Part shown: in pieces, positions 16,243 through 24,263 of the stretch
How the letters are laid out: each line of letters begins with the position of its first letter
Position numbering within the stretch: the first letter of the stretch is position 1
Assembly: GCF_002803155.1 (NCBI RefSeq)
Contig: NZ_NNBP01000006.1
Location: 109,785-173,784, forward strand
DNA: 64,000 nt
Direction: 5' to 3'
Source: Streptomyces sp. CB02959
GTDB lineage: Bacteria; Actinomycetota; Actinomycetes; Streptomycetales; Streptomycetaceae
Program-made: the position numbers and the translations under genes
Notes under the pieces: generated by a model
Database searches by the model: none
Told to the model about the DNA's origin: nothing
The model's input: only the letters and a program-made list of their open reading frames with translations

Positions 16243-17001
16243 GTGACGGACCATCACATCGGGCTGATCGTGCCCAGTTCGAACCTGACCATGGAGACCG
16301 AACTGCCGCGGATGCTGCAGGCCCGGGAGGCCGTGCACCCCGAGGACCGCTTCGTCTTCCACAGCAGCCGGATGCGGATGCGGCACGTCACGCCCGAACA
16401 GCTGCGGGAGATGAACGCCCAGACGGAGCGGGCCGCGGCGGAACTCGCCGACGCCCGGCCCGACGTCGTCGCCTCCGCCTGCCTGGTCGCCATCATGGCG
16501 CAGGGACCCGGCCATCACTGCACGGCCGAGGCGGAGATCGCCGGTGTGCTGCGCGCACAGGGTGCGGCGGCGCCGGTGGTCTCCAGCGCGGGCGCACTGC
16601 TGGACGGCATAGCGGCCCTGGGCGCCCGCCGGATCGCGGTGGTCACGCCGTACGTGAAGGAGCTGACGGCGCTGGTCACCGCATACATCGAGGACGCCGG
16701 GGTGGAGGTGGTGGACGCGCTGAGCCTTGAGGTTCCGGACAATCTGGCGGTCGCCCGGCTCGATCCCCGCGCACTGCTGGACCACTGGCGGCGACTGGAT
16801 CTGCGGCGGGCGGACGCGCTGGTGCTGTCGGCGTGCGTCCAGATGCCGTCGCTGGCCGCGATCCAACCGGTCGAGGAGGCGGCCGGGCTGCCGGTGCTGT
16901 CGGCGGCGACCGCGACCACCTACCGCGTGCTGGGCGAACTGGGCCTGGCGGCCCGCGTTCCGGGGGCCGGACGGCTGCTGAGCGGCGCCCTGGGCGGATA
17001 G
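16243..17001 (+). CDS. nicE: Maleate cis-trans isomerase
   Basis: The 252-residue Asp/Glu-racemase-fold enzyme isomerises maleate to fumarate, which enters the TCA cycle. It shows the family signature VPSSNLTMETELP (10-22) and the two catalytic cysteines, C80 (VASACLVAIMAQG) and C198 (LSACVQMPS). The GTG start follows GAGGAGG. Separated from nicR by a hairpin and a palindrome, it could be a second transcription unit. It completes the pathway and is followed by a strong terminator. Confidence 0.93.
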   Translation: MTDHHIGLIVPSSNLTMETELPRMLQAREAVHPEDRFVFHSSRMRMRHVTPEQLREMNAQTERAAAELADARPDVVASACLVAIMAQGPGHHCTAEAEIAGVLRAQGAAAPVVSSAGALLDGIAALGARRIAVVTPYVKELTALVTAYIEDAGVEVVDALSLEVPDNLAVARLDPRALLDHWRRLDLRRADALVLSACVQMPSLAAIQPVEEAAGLPVLSAATATTYRVLGELGLAARVPGAGRLLSGALGG

Positions 17002-17007
17002 CGGCGC

Positions 17008-17040
17008 GGGGTGCCGGGCGCGGCGGTCGCCCGGCACCCC
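17008..17040 (+). terminator. Terminator of the nic region
   Basis: A 13-bp perfect stem (GGGGTGCCGGGCG with its complement) and 7-nt loop lie 7 nt after the nicE stop. Confidence 0.8.
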
Positions 17041-17231
17041 CGAATCGCAGGCGGCCCGGTACCGCTCCGCGGACACGACATCGTCACGCCATGCCCACGT
17101 GGCACAATGCGCCAGCCATCGTGTGCGGTTGTCCCGTCCACCGGCTCCGCCCGGCAGCACGGGCGGCGCCGGCAACCCGCCCGGTGGGCTGGTCCGACCT
17201 TCCGCAACGCAGGTATGAGGTGACAGCAGCA

Positions 17232-18530
17232 GTGCGTCGACGGGTCTTTCTCTCCCGTACGGCCGGTATGGCGGGCACGGCGGCGCTCGGGCTCGCCGGG
17301 TGCGGGTCCGGTGCGGCGTCCGGCGGAACCGTCCGGCTCACGGTGCTGGCGGCGAGCTACGGCAGGACCGTGGGCTCCCCGATCGTGGACCGGTGGCACG
17401 AGTTCATCGCCGCGTTCGAGAAGGAGCACCGCAACATCGGCATCGATCTGGAACTCGCTCCCATCGAGAAGATCGACCGGACGCTCGCCGAACGGGTCGC
17501 GGCGGGCCGGGAACCCGACATCGCGCAGTCCTACACCTTCGCCGACTACGCCGAGGCCGGCCGGCTCTACAGCGCGGACGACCTGTTCGACCTCTCGGCG
17601 CAGGCGGACTTCCTCACCCCCTTCGCCCGGGCCGGCGAACTCGGCTTCACGGAATACGGCATTCCGTTCCTCACCAGCACGCCGCGGCTCTTCTACCACA
17701 CCGGCCACTTCGCGCGGGCGGGCCTGAGCGGGCCCCCGACGTCCTGGGCCGAACTGCGCACCGCCGCACGGGCACTCAAGGCAGCAGGCGTCACCACCCC
17801 CTACGGGCTACAGTTCGGCCCTGAGGCGGCGGAGGACGAGGCACTGGCCTGGATGCTGGCGACCGGCGGCGGCTACGGCGGCCAGGCCGGGTACGACTTC
17901 CCCAAGGACGCCAACGTCGAGGCGCTCACCTGGGTCAAGGAGCAGTTGGTGGCCCCGGGGCTGGCCGGTGACGACCCGGCCCGGTTCAGCCGCACCCCCG
18001 CCTACGCCGCCTTCCTGAAGGGCGAGGTCGGCATGATGCTGGCCCATCCGGTCCTCATCAAGGCCGCCGACCGGGCCGGGGTCCCGTACGCCGACGCCGC
18101 CTTCCCCATGAAGGACGGCGGCGCGGCACCACCGGTCGGGCTCAGCGACTGGCTGATGGCGTTCAAGCGGAACGGGCACCGTCAGGAGTGCGCCGCCTTC
18201 CTGGACTTCCTCTACAGCGAGCGGGCGACCACCCGGTTCGCCCAGGGGCAGGGGACGCTGCCGGTCACCGTCTCGGGCTCGGAGGCGCTGCGGGCCCAGC
18301 GGTCCGCGCGGGCCCTGTGGCCGTTCATCGACCAGATGCCCCGGGCCGAGTTCCATCCCGTCGGGCGAAGCACCTGGCCGAAGGTCCGGGACACCCTGCG
18401 GCAGCGGATCGGGGCGGCGGTCGGGCCGGGCGGCGATCCACGGGCGCTGCTGAAGACGCTTCAGAAGGCGGCGGAAGCGGCGGAGGCGGCCCGGCCGGCG
18501 GCGGCGCAGCCGGAGGACGTGGCCCCGTAG
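17232..18530 (+). CDS. Orphan ABC solute-binding lipoprotein (sugar-type)
   Basis: The 432-residue family 1 extracellular solute-binding protein has a Tat-like signal (RRRVFLSR) running into a lipobox (LAGC, Cys24), so it is probably exported folded and lipid-anchored. The mature part shows the usual FTEYGIPFLTSTPRLFYHTG and PTSWAELRTAARALKAAGVT segments of carbohydrate-binding proteins. The GTG at 17232 is chosen because GAGGTGA precedes it by 8 nt; an in-frame GTG at 17220 is weaker. No permease or ATPase gene adjoins, so it must use distant partners. Its ligand is unknown. Confidence 0.85.
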   Translation: MRRRVFLSRTAGMAGTAALGLAGCGSGAASGGTVRLTVLAASYGRTVGSPIVDRWHEFIAAFEKEHRNIGIDLELAPIEKIDRTLAERVAAGREPDIAQSYTFADYAEAGRLYSADDLFDLSAQADFLTPFARAGELGFTEYGIPFLTSTPRLFYHTGHFARAGLSGPPTSWAELRTAARALKAAGVTTPYGLQFGPEAAEDEALAWMLATGGGYGGQAGYDFPKDANVEALTWVKEQLVAPGLAGDDPARFSRTPAYAAFLKGEVGMMLAHPVLIKAADRAGVPYADAAFPMKDGGAAPPVGLSDWLMAFKRNGHRQECAAFLDFLYSERATTRFAQGQGTLPVTVSGSEALRAQRSARALWPFIDQMPRAEFHPVGRSTWPKVRDTLRQRIGAAVGPGGDPRALLKTLQKAAEAAEAARPAAAQPEDVAP

Positions 18531-18598
18531 GGGTGCCGATGCCCCGTTGTGCGCCTCTTCCGCCCCTCCCGGTTCGCTTCCGGCGGCGAGGTGCGACG

Positions 18599-19381
18599 AT
18601 GGGGCCTGTCATGGATGCGGGGCACGTTCTCAGGGGGCTGCGCGCCGCGGTGTTCGCGGCGGTCTGCGTGCTCCTGGCTGCACTCGGGCACGCGGTGATG
18701 TCGGATGCCGCGGTGCCCGGCTGGATGCTGCTCGCGGCCGGTGCGGCGACGGCGGCCGGTGCCTGGTGCCTGGCCGGACGTGAACGCGGTCCCGTCGTGG
18801 TGGGTTTGCTGACCGTCGGCGCCCAAGCCGCCCTGCACAGCGCGTTCTCGCTGGCACAGGCGGTGGCCGACGCCGGCCCGGACCGGGCGTCCCTCGCCCG
18901 TGCCTGGGCGGACACCTGGCTCTGCGGCGCCCAGGGGCTGTCCCTCGCCGACATCGACGCGGCGCGGGCACTGTCGCCGATGGGCCGGATGAGCCCGGCG
19001 GGCGAGATGGACGCGACCGGTTCGATGGGGTCCATGGGATCCATGGGGTCGATGGCTTCCATGGGCTCCATGGACCCTTCGGCCGGTATGCCGCACATGG
19101 GCATGCACGGCAGCTCCGGCGGCATGCTCGCGGCGCACCTGCTCGTCGCCCTGCTCAGCGCCTGGTGGCTGTGGAGCGGGGAGCGGGCGGCGTTCCGGCT
19201 CGTCCGGAGCGTGTCCGCCTGGCTGTTCGCGCCGCTGCTCCTGGTGCTGCGGGTGGCGCTGCCCGCCTCCCGCCCGGTCCCGCGCCCCGCCCGGCAGGAG
19301 CCGCGGTGCGCGGTGCGGCAGCTGCTGCTGGCCCATGCGATGTCCTTGCGGGGTCCCCCGCGCGTACCGGCTGTCGTCTGA
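18599..19381 (+). CDS. Integral membrane protein with Met-rich loop
   Basis: The 260-residue protein has three to four N-terminal membrane spans, a long loop, then further hydrophobic segments (GGMLAAHLLVALLSAWWLW and SAWLFAPLLLVLRVALP). The loop carries an MGSM-type repeat (SMGSMGSMGSMASMGSM) plus GMPHMGMHG, giving many Met and His thioether or imidazole ligands suited to Cu(I). It precedes an ECF sigma locus and a copper ATPase operon, so a copper-binding or sensing role at the membrane is inferred. The ATG at 18599 has GAGGTG five bases upstream; ATG 18611 is an alternative. Confidence 0.78.
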   Translation: MGPVMDAGHVLRGLRAAVFAAVCVLLAALGHAVMSDAAVPGWMLLAAGAATAAGAWCLAGRERGPVVVGLLTVGAQAALHSAFSLAQAVADAGPDRASLARAWADTWLCGAQGLSLADIDAARALSPMGRMSPAGEMDATGSMGSMGSMGSMASMGSMDPSAGMPHMGMHGSSGGMLAAHLLVALLSAWWLWSGERAAFRLVRSVSAWLFAPLLLVLRVALPASRPVPRPARQEPRCAVRQLLLAHAMSLRGPPRVPAVV

Positions 19382-19619
19382 CAGCACGGTCGAATTCCCG
19401 AGCCGGACCGACGGTTGGCGCAGGGGCTGTTGCCTCCTGCCCGGTGTCCCGGCTCCGACTTCACCGGTCGTCCGCGCCGTCGCGCGGTGACCGGATCACG
19501 CGAAGGACTCCAGAGGACTCCAGATGATGATTCCTGTCCGGATGCCGGTGGCGCCGCTGCCCGTGTCCGTTCCCCGTCAGCGGGAGGGCCGCGGCGGGCG
19601 CCCGGCGCTTCCCGGCCGC

Positions 19620-19865
19620 TCAGCCCGCCTGTCGTCCCGGCCGGAGGCGGGCGAGCAGCGCCTCCACGGCCGCGGGGTCGCCGTCGGCCGGGGACGCGGT
19701 GGTGTTGCCGAGGGCCGCGGTCAGCGCTTGCGCGCGGGCCTCCCAGCGGCGGCAGTCGTGACAGCCCGCGAGGTGGTCGTCGAGACGGCGGACCGTGAAC
19801 CCCGGGGGCAGCGCCTCTCCGTCGAGGCGGGCGGAGAGTGCCGTACGGATGCGCGAGCAGAGCAT
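19620..19865 (-). CDS. Short zinc-finger anti-sigma factor
   Basis: The 81-residue protein contains the H-x3-C-x2-C motif of zinc-binding anti-sigma domains (DDHLAGCHDCRRW) and has no membrane segment, so it is probably a soluble ZAS-type anti-sigma. The start ATG at 19865 follows GGGAGGAT. It is divergent from the ECF sigma gene with only 49 bp between the two starts, instead of the usual downstream co-transcribed position. Cys/His ligands could respond to metal or thiol stress. Pairing with the adjacent sigma factor is inferred from position. Confidence 0.75.
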   Translation of the reverse strand: MLCSRIRTALSARLDGEALPPGFTVRRLDDHLAGCHDCRRWEARAQALTAALGNTTASPADGDPAAVEALLARLRPGRQAG

Positions 19866-19914
19866 GCCCCCATCCTCCCCGAATTGGTCCGGACCGGCGA
19901 GGGGCGGTTCCGGC

Positions 19915-20613
19915 ATGCGTGACGACGAGACGGTGACGGGCTGGGCGCTGGCCGCCCGGGACGGCGACGAGCGGGCCGTCGAGCAGTTCGTCCGGGCCAC
20001 CCAACTCGATGTGCGGCGGTATGTGACGCACCTCAGCGGGGAGGCCCAGGCCGCCGACGACCTGGTGCAGGACACCTATGTGCGGGCGCTGCGCGGCCTG
20101 CCGCGGTTCGAGGGCCGGTCGTCGGCGCGGACCTGGCTGCTGACCATCGCCCGGCGGGTGGTGGCGGACCGGATCCGCACCCATGCGGTCCGGCCGCGGC
20201 TGTCGGCGACCGACGATTGGCAGTCCGCCGCCGAGCGGGTCCAGCCGCGCGGGGTGCCGGGCTTCGAGGAGGGCATCGCGCTGGCCGAGCTGTTGGCGGC
20301 ACTGTCCTCGCAGCGGCGGGAGGCTTTCGTGCTGACGCAGTTGCTGGGGCTGTCGTACGCGGCGGCGGCCGGGGTGATGGGCTGTCCGGTGGGGACGGTG
20401 CGCTCGCGGGTGGCCCGCGCCCGGGAGAGCCTGATCGCCCTGCTGGCGGAGGCGGAAGCGGGGGCCGGCGGCGGGACCGGCGCCGGGTCCGCGGTGCGGG
20501 CCGACGGGGACGGCCGGCAGCGGGCGGCGGCCGCGGCCCCGCGCGACGTACCGCACCGGAGACCGGGGCCGGGTGACCGGCAGCCGCGCCGGCTCGCCGC
20601 CGCCGTGGCCTGA
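19915..20613 (+). CDS. ECF-type RNA polymerase sigma factor
   Basis: The 232-residue sigma-70 family protein has region 2 at about residues 20-90 (AADDLVQDTYVRALRGLPRF, then SARTWLLTIARRVVADRIR) and region 4 at about 125-180 (LSSQRREAFVLTQLLGLSYA and CPVGTVRSRVARARE). The C-terminal 50 residues are an Arg/Pro-rich low-complexity tail, longer than usual. It is divergent from the anti-sigma gene and convergent with the copper operon across a terminator. It likely controls metal-envelope genes nearby, though no matching promoter consensus was recognised. Confidence 0.88.
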   Translation: MRDDETVTGWALAARDGDERAVEQFVRATQLDVRRYVTHLSGEAQAADDLVQDTYVRALRGLPRFEGRSSARTWLLTIARRVVADRIRTHAVRPRLSATDDWQSAAERVQPRGVPGFEEGIALAELLAALSSQRREAFVLTQLLGLSYAAAAGVMGCPVGTVRSRVARARESLIALLAEAEAGAGGGTGAGSAVRADGDGRQRAAAAAPRDVPHRRPGPGDRQPRRLAAAVA

Positions 20614-20636
20614 CCGGCCGGACACGGCGGGCCGAC

Positions 20637-20672
20637 GGGCCCCTGGGTGGACGGTGGTCCGCCCAGGGGCCC
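20637..20672. terminator. Bidirectional terminator
   Basis: A 16-bp stem (GGGCCCCTGGGTGGAC pairing with the complement, one mismatch) with a GGTG loop lies between the convergent sigma and PCuAC genes. Confidence 0.8.
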
Positions 20673-20699
20673 GGTGGCGGCGCGACGCGCTCCGGTCCA

Positions 20700-21170
20700 C
20701 TACTGGCCGGGGCGTACCGCTCGGGCGTCGACGGTCAGCGGCGGGCTGTCGCGGAAGTGGAGGGTGAAGGTCAGGCGGTCGCCGGGGGCGAGCCGGGGCG
20801 GCGGGCTGATCATGATGTCGAGGGTGGTCGGGGTCATCGTCAGCGTGCCGCCGGCGGGGACGGTGACGCCCTCGACCATGGACATGGACCGGGCGTTGCG
20901 GCCGATGGCGACGTCCCGGCTGAGCATCGTGCGGTGCCCGGGCGGGCCGGTGACGCCGGTGAGGACGTCGTTCGCCGTGCCGGTGTTGCGGAGGGTGAAG
21001 AAGGCGGCGGTGGCGTCGTTCCCGGCGGGGATCAGCACCCGGCCGTCGGTGGCGGTGAGCCGGGCCGGGGTGCCCGCGTTGCCGGTGGCGGTCCAGGCGG
21101 TGAGGGTGCCGAGGGTCGCCAGGCAGGTGAGCAGCGGCACGGCACCGGCGAAGAGACGTGAGCGGTTCAT
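20700..21170 (-). CDS. PCuAC-like copper-binding secreted protein
   Basis: The 156-residue protein has an N-terminal signal/anchor (MNRSRLFAGAVPLLTCLATL) and a PCuAC (DUF461) beta-fold domain. These proteins bind Cu(I) outside the membrane and deliver it to cytochrome oxidase or hold it. The family motif is H/M-x10-M-x21-H-x-M. Here HRTM and SMSM supply the first ligands, but the final H-x-M is replaced by D-I-M (LDIMI), so binding may be weakened. The start overlaps the copA stop (ATGA), showing co-transcription with the copper ATPase. Confidence 0.82.
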   Translation of the reverse strand: MNRSRLFAGAVPLLTCLATLGTLTAWTATGNAGTPARLTATDGRVLIPAGNDATAAFFTLRNTGTANDVLTGVTGPPGHRTMLSRDVAIGRNARSMSMVEGVTVPAGGTLTMTPTTLDIMISPPPRLAPGDRLTFTLHFRDSPPLTVDARAVRPGQ

Positions 21171-23629
21171 ACGGATTCCCAAGTGCCTTGAGAGTGGCGC
21201 GAGTCGGCGCGGCCCCGGGGGGCCGGGCGGCGGGTGGTGCGGGTGGCGGACGGCGGCTGCCAGGCGCGGAGCCGCAGGCTGTTGCCGACGACGAGGAGGG
21301 AACTGGCGGACATGGCGGCCGCCGCGAGCATCGGGTTGAGCAGCCCGACGGCGGCGAGCGGCACGGTGACGAGGTTGTAGCCGAAGGCCCAGAGCAGGTT
21401 GACGCGGATGGTGCCGAGCGTGCGGCGGGCCAGCCGTACCGCGTCGGCGATCGCCTGGAGGTCCTCGCGGACGAGGGTGACGTCGGCGGCGCCGATCGCC
21501 GCGTCGGTGCCGCTGCCCATGGCGATGCCGAGGTCGGCGAGCGCCAGGGCCGCCGCGTCGTTGACCCCGTCGCCGACGACCGCGACCCGGCCGCCCTGCT
21601 CCTGAAGGGTCGTGACCAGCGCGGCCTTGTCGTGCGGGCGGGCCTGGGCGTGGACCTCGGTGATGGCGAGCTGTCCGGCGACGGCGCGGGCGGTGGCCTC
21701 GCGGTCCCCGGTGGCCAGCACCGGCCGCAGCCCCAGGCGGCGCAGGTGGTCCACGGCGCGGTAGCCGTCGGGGCGCAGGGTGTCGCCGAGGGCGAGGACG
21801 GCTTCCGGGGTGTCGTCGACGGTGACCAGGACCGCGGTGCGGCCGGCGGATTCGGCGGCGCGGACCGCGTCCGGCAGGGGTGCCGGGAGTCCGGTGGGGT
21901 CGTCGGGCGGCCGGACGACGGTCACCATGCGTCCGTCGGTCACGCCGCGGACGCCGAAGCCGGGTGTGGCGGTGAAGTCGCGGACGGCGGCGGCCGGTTC
22001 GAGCGGTGTGTCGGGCCGGCGGTCGCGGGCGTAGGCGAGGAGGGCGCGGGCCACGGGGTGCTCGGAGCCCTGCTCCACGGTGGCGGCGAGCCGCAGTACG
22101 TCGTCGGGGTCGCGGCCGTCCGTACGCGGCGTGAAGTCGGTGACGGCCATCCGTCCGGTGGTGAGGGTGCCGGTCTTGTCGAGGACGACGGTGTCGATGC
22201 GGCGCAGGCGTTCCAGCGCCTGGGGGCCGCTGACCAGGATCCCGAGCTGGGCGCCGCGGCCGGTGGCGGCCAGCAGCGCGGTCGGGGTCGCCAGGCCCAG
22301 GGCGCACGGGCAGGCGACGACGAGCACGGCGACCGCGGCGGTGACCGCGGCCTGCGGGTCGGCGCCGGCACCGAGCCAGAACCCCAGGACGGTGACCGCG
22401 ATGGTCAGGACGGCGGGGACGAAGACCGCGGCCACCGCGTCCGCGAGCCGCTGGGCCCGGGTCTTGCCGGTCTGGGCGTCCTCGACGAGCCGGGTGATCC
22501 GGGCGAGTTGGGTGTCGCCGCCCACCGCGTCGGCCCGGACCTCCAGCAGCCCGCCGGAGTTGACCGCACCGCCGACCACCGCGGCGCCCGGACCGACCTC
22601 GACGGGATGGCTCTCGCCGCTGATCAGGGAGAGGTCCAGGGCCGAGTTGCCGGTGACGACGGTGCCGTCGGTGGCGACCCGTTCGCCGGGCCGGACCAGG
22701 AACCGGTCGCCGACCCGCAACCGGCCGATGGGGATGCGGCGTTCGGTGCCGTCCGGCCCGGGCACCGACACCTCCTTGGCGGCGAGTTCCGCCAGCGAGC
22801 GGAGCGCGGCGCCGGTGCCGCGCCGGGCCCGGGCCTCCATCCGCCGTCCGGCCAGCACGAACAGCGCGACGGCGACGGCGGCCTCCAGATAGAGGTGGTC
22901 GCTGCCGTCGCCGGCCGTGGGCAGCAGGCTGAACGGCATCGTCATGCCGGGCGTTCCGGCGCCGCCGAGGAACAGTGCGTAGGTCGACCAGCCGAACGAC
23001 GCGGCGACACCGAGGGACACCAGGGTGTCCATGGTCGCGGCGCCGTGCCGGAGGCCGCGCAGCGCGCGGGCGTGGAAGGGCGCCGCGCCCCATACGGCGA
23101 CGGGGGCGGCCAGCACGAAGCAGAGCCACTGCCAGTTGCGGAACTGCCAGCCCGGCACCATCGACAGGGCCAGCACGGGGAGGGAGAGCGCGGTGGTCAG
23201 CAGCAGCCGGCGGCGCTCGGCGCGGATGTCGGCGTCCTCGCCGTGCGGCCGGTCGCCGCGGGGGTCGTCGCCGTGGCCGTTGCCGGTGGTGGGCTCGCCG
23301 GTCCGGTCCGGGTGGGGTGCGACCGGGGCGGGTTCGGGGAGGCGGGCGGTGAATCCGGCGGCTTCGACGGTGGCGATGAGGTCGTCGACGGAGACCGCCG
23401 CGGGGTGGCTGATCCGGGCCCGCTCGGTGGCCAGGTTCACCGAGGCGGTGACGCCGTCCAGCCGGCCCAGTTTCCGCTCGACGCGGCCCACGCAGGCGGC
23501 GCAGGTCATGCCGCCGACGATGAGGGTGGTGGTGCGGCCGGGGTCCGCCTCCGGGGTCGTGGCGGGGGCCGGCGTCGGGGCGGGGTGACCTGCCGTGGAG
23601 GGGCGGGGTGCCTGCTGGTGCTGGGTCAT
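21167..23629 (-). CDS. copA: Copper-exporting P1B-type ATPase
   Basis: The 820-residue heavy-metal ATPase has one N-terminal HMA domain (GGMTCAACVGRV, C43 and C46), a variable His/Asp linker, and eight predicted membrane helices. It also has the Cu(I) transport motif CPC (VACPCALGLATP), the phosphorylation site DKTGTLTTG and the C-terminal GDGVNDAAALALAD hinge. These mark it as a CopA-type cytosol-to-outside Cu(I) pump. The ATG at 23629 overlaps the stop of the upstream Met-rich gene and its stop overlaps the PCuAC start, so the three form one operon. Confidence 0.92.
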   Translation of the reverse strand: MTQHQQAPRPSTAGHPAPTPAPATTPEADPGRTTTLIVGGMTCAACVGRVERKLGRLDGVTASVNLATERARISHPAAVSVDDLIATVEAAGFTARLPEPAPVAPHPDRTGEPTTGNGHGDDPRGDRPHGEDADIRAERRRLLLTTALSLPVLALSMVPGWQFRNWQWLCFVLAAPVAVWGAAPFHARALRGLRHGAATMDTLVSLGVAASFGWSTYALFLGGAGTPGMTMPFSLLPTAGDGSDHLYLEAAVAVALFVLAGRRMEARARRGTGAALRSLAELAAKEVSVPGPDGTERRIPIGRLRVGDRFLVRPGERVATDGTVVTGNSALDLSLISGESHPVEVGPGAAVVGGAVNSGGLLEVRADAVGGDTQLARITRLVEDAQTGKTRAQRLADAVAAVFVPAVLTIAVTVLGFWLGAGADPQAAVTAAVAVLVVACPCALGLATPTALLAATGRGAQLGILVSGPQALERLRRIDTVVLDKTGTLTTGRMAVTDFTPRTDGRDPDDVLRLAATVEQGSEHPVARALLAYARDRRPDTPLEPAAAVRDFTATPGFGVRGVTDGRMVTVVRPPDDPTGLPAPLPDAVRAAESAGRTAVLVTVDDTPEAVLALGDTLRPDGYRAVDHLRRLGLRPVLATGDREATARAVAGQLAITEVHAQARPHDKAALVTTLQEQGGRVAVVGDGVNDAAALALADLGIAMGSGTDAAIGAADVTLVREDLQAIADAVRLARRTLGTIRVNLLWAFGYNLVTVPLAAVGLLNPMLAAAAMSASSLLVVGNSLRLRAWQPPSATRTTRRPAPRGRADSRHSQGTWESV

Positions 23630-23997
23630 CGCCGTGCTCCCCGTGCCGCGCGGACGGGTGCGGGGTGGGCGGCGGCCGTGGAGACCGTGGTCGCCGGTAC
23701 GGCCCGCGCGGCTCCGCGTGCACTCATGCCCGACATGCCCGGCATCCCGCCGGAGTCCCCGCCGCCGGGCGCCTCGGGGTTCCCGGTGCCGGGGCGGTCG
23801 GCGGGATGCAGTCCGGGGGCGACCGGTCCGACGGCGCCGCCCACCGCGTACGAGAGGGCGAACAGCAGCGCCAGGAGCGCGGCGAAGCCGAGGACCGAGC
23901 GGGCCGGCAGCAGCCGCCGGAACGGCAGGAGGGGGGCCCAAGAGCCGGGGCGCCGGGCGCGGTCGGGTGGCAGGGCGGAGAGCGCGGGGGTGGTCAT
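23626..23997 (-). CDS. Small membrane protein with Met-rich segment
   Basis: The 123-residue protein has one clear membrane span (SVLGFAALLALLFALSYAVG) and an extracytoplasmic Gly/Met stretch (GGMPGMSGMS) followed by an Ala/Val/Arg tail. It is the first gene of the copA operon (ATGA overlap), so a Cu(I)-binding accessory role at the membrane is inferred. The start at ATG 23997 has no good ribosome site; a GTG at 24021 is possible. The family is not otherwise recognised. Confidence 0.7.
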   Translation of the reverse strand: MTTPALSALPPDRARRPGSWAPLLPFRRLLPARSVLGFAALLALLFALSYAVGGAVGPVAPGLHPADRPGTGNPEAPGGGDSGGMPGMSGMSARGAARAVPATTVSTAAAHPAPVRAARGARR

Positions 23998-24263
23998 CGC
24001 GTCATCGTGGCAGGTGGGCACGGGGGTGATCGGACGATCGGGGTCCGTTCGGGGCGTGAGGTTTGTCCCGTCCGCCCGGCGGAACTCGACGCCGTCGCGG
24101 ACCGACTAACTGGGTTTGCCCGCCGTCCACTTCACCGTGCCGCGGCCCCGGGCGCGGGAATTTCCCCGTTTCGCCGGGAACTGGCGCCGCCTTCCGCCCG
24201 ACCTCTCAGACACCGCCGTGCCGGACCGGTGCTGTGGGTCCGGGTCGAGGAGAGGACGGGCCG

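Noticed and set aside
20700..23723. A 1007-residue leftward reading frame spanning PCuAC and most of copA
   Set aside because: Only its last 156 residues are a real protein (PCuAC). The rest is an Arg/Pro/Gly-rich out-of-frame shadow of copA.
21158..24109. A 983-residue rightward frame opposite copA
   Set aside because: It is Gly/Val/Arg-rich with no motifs, while copA on the other strand has all ATPase signatures.
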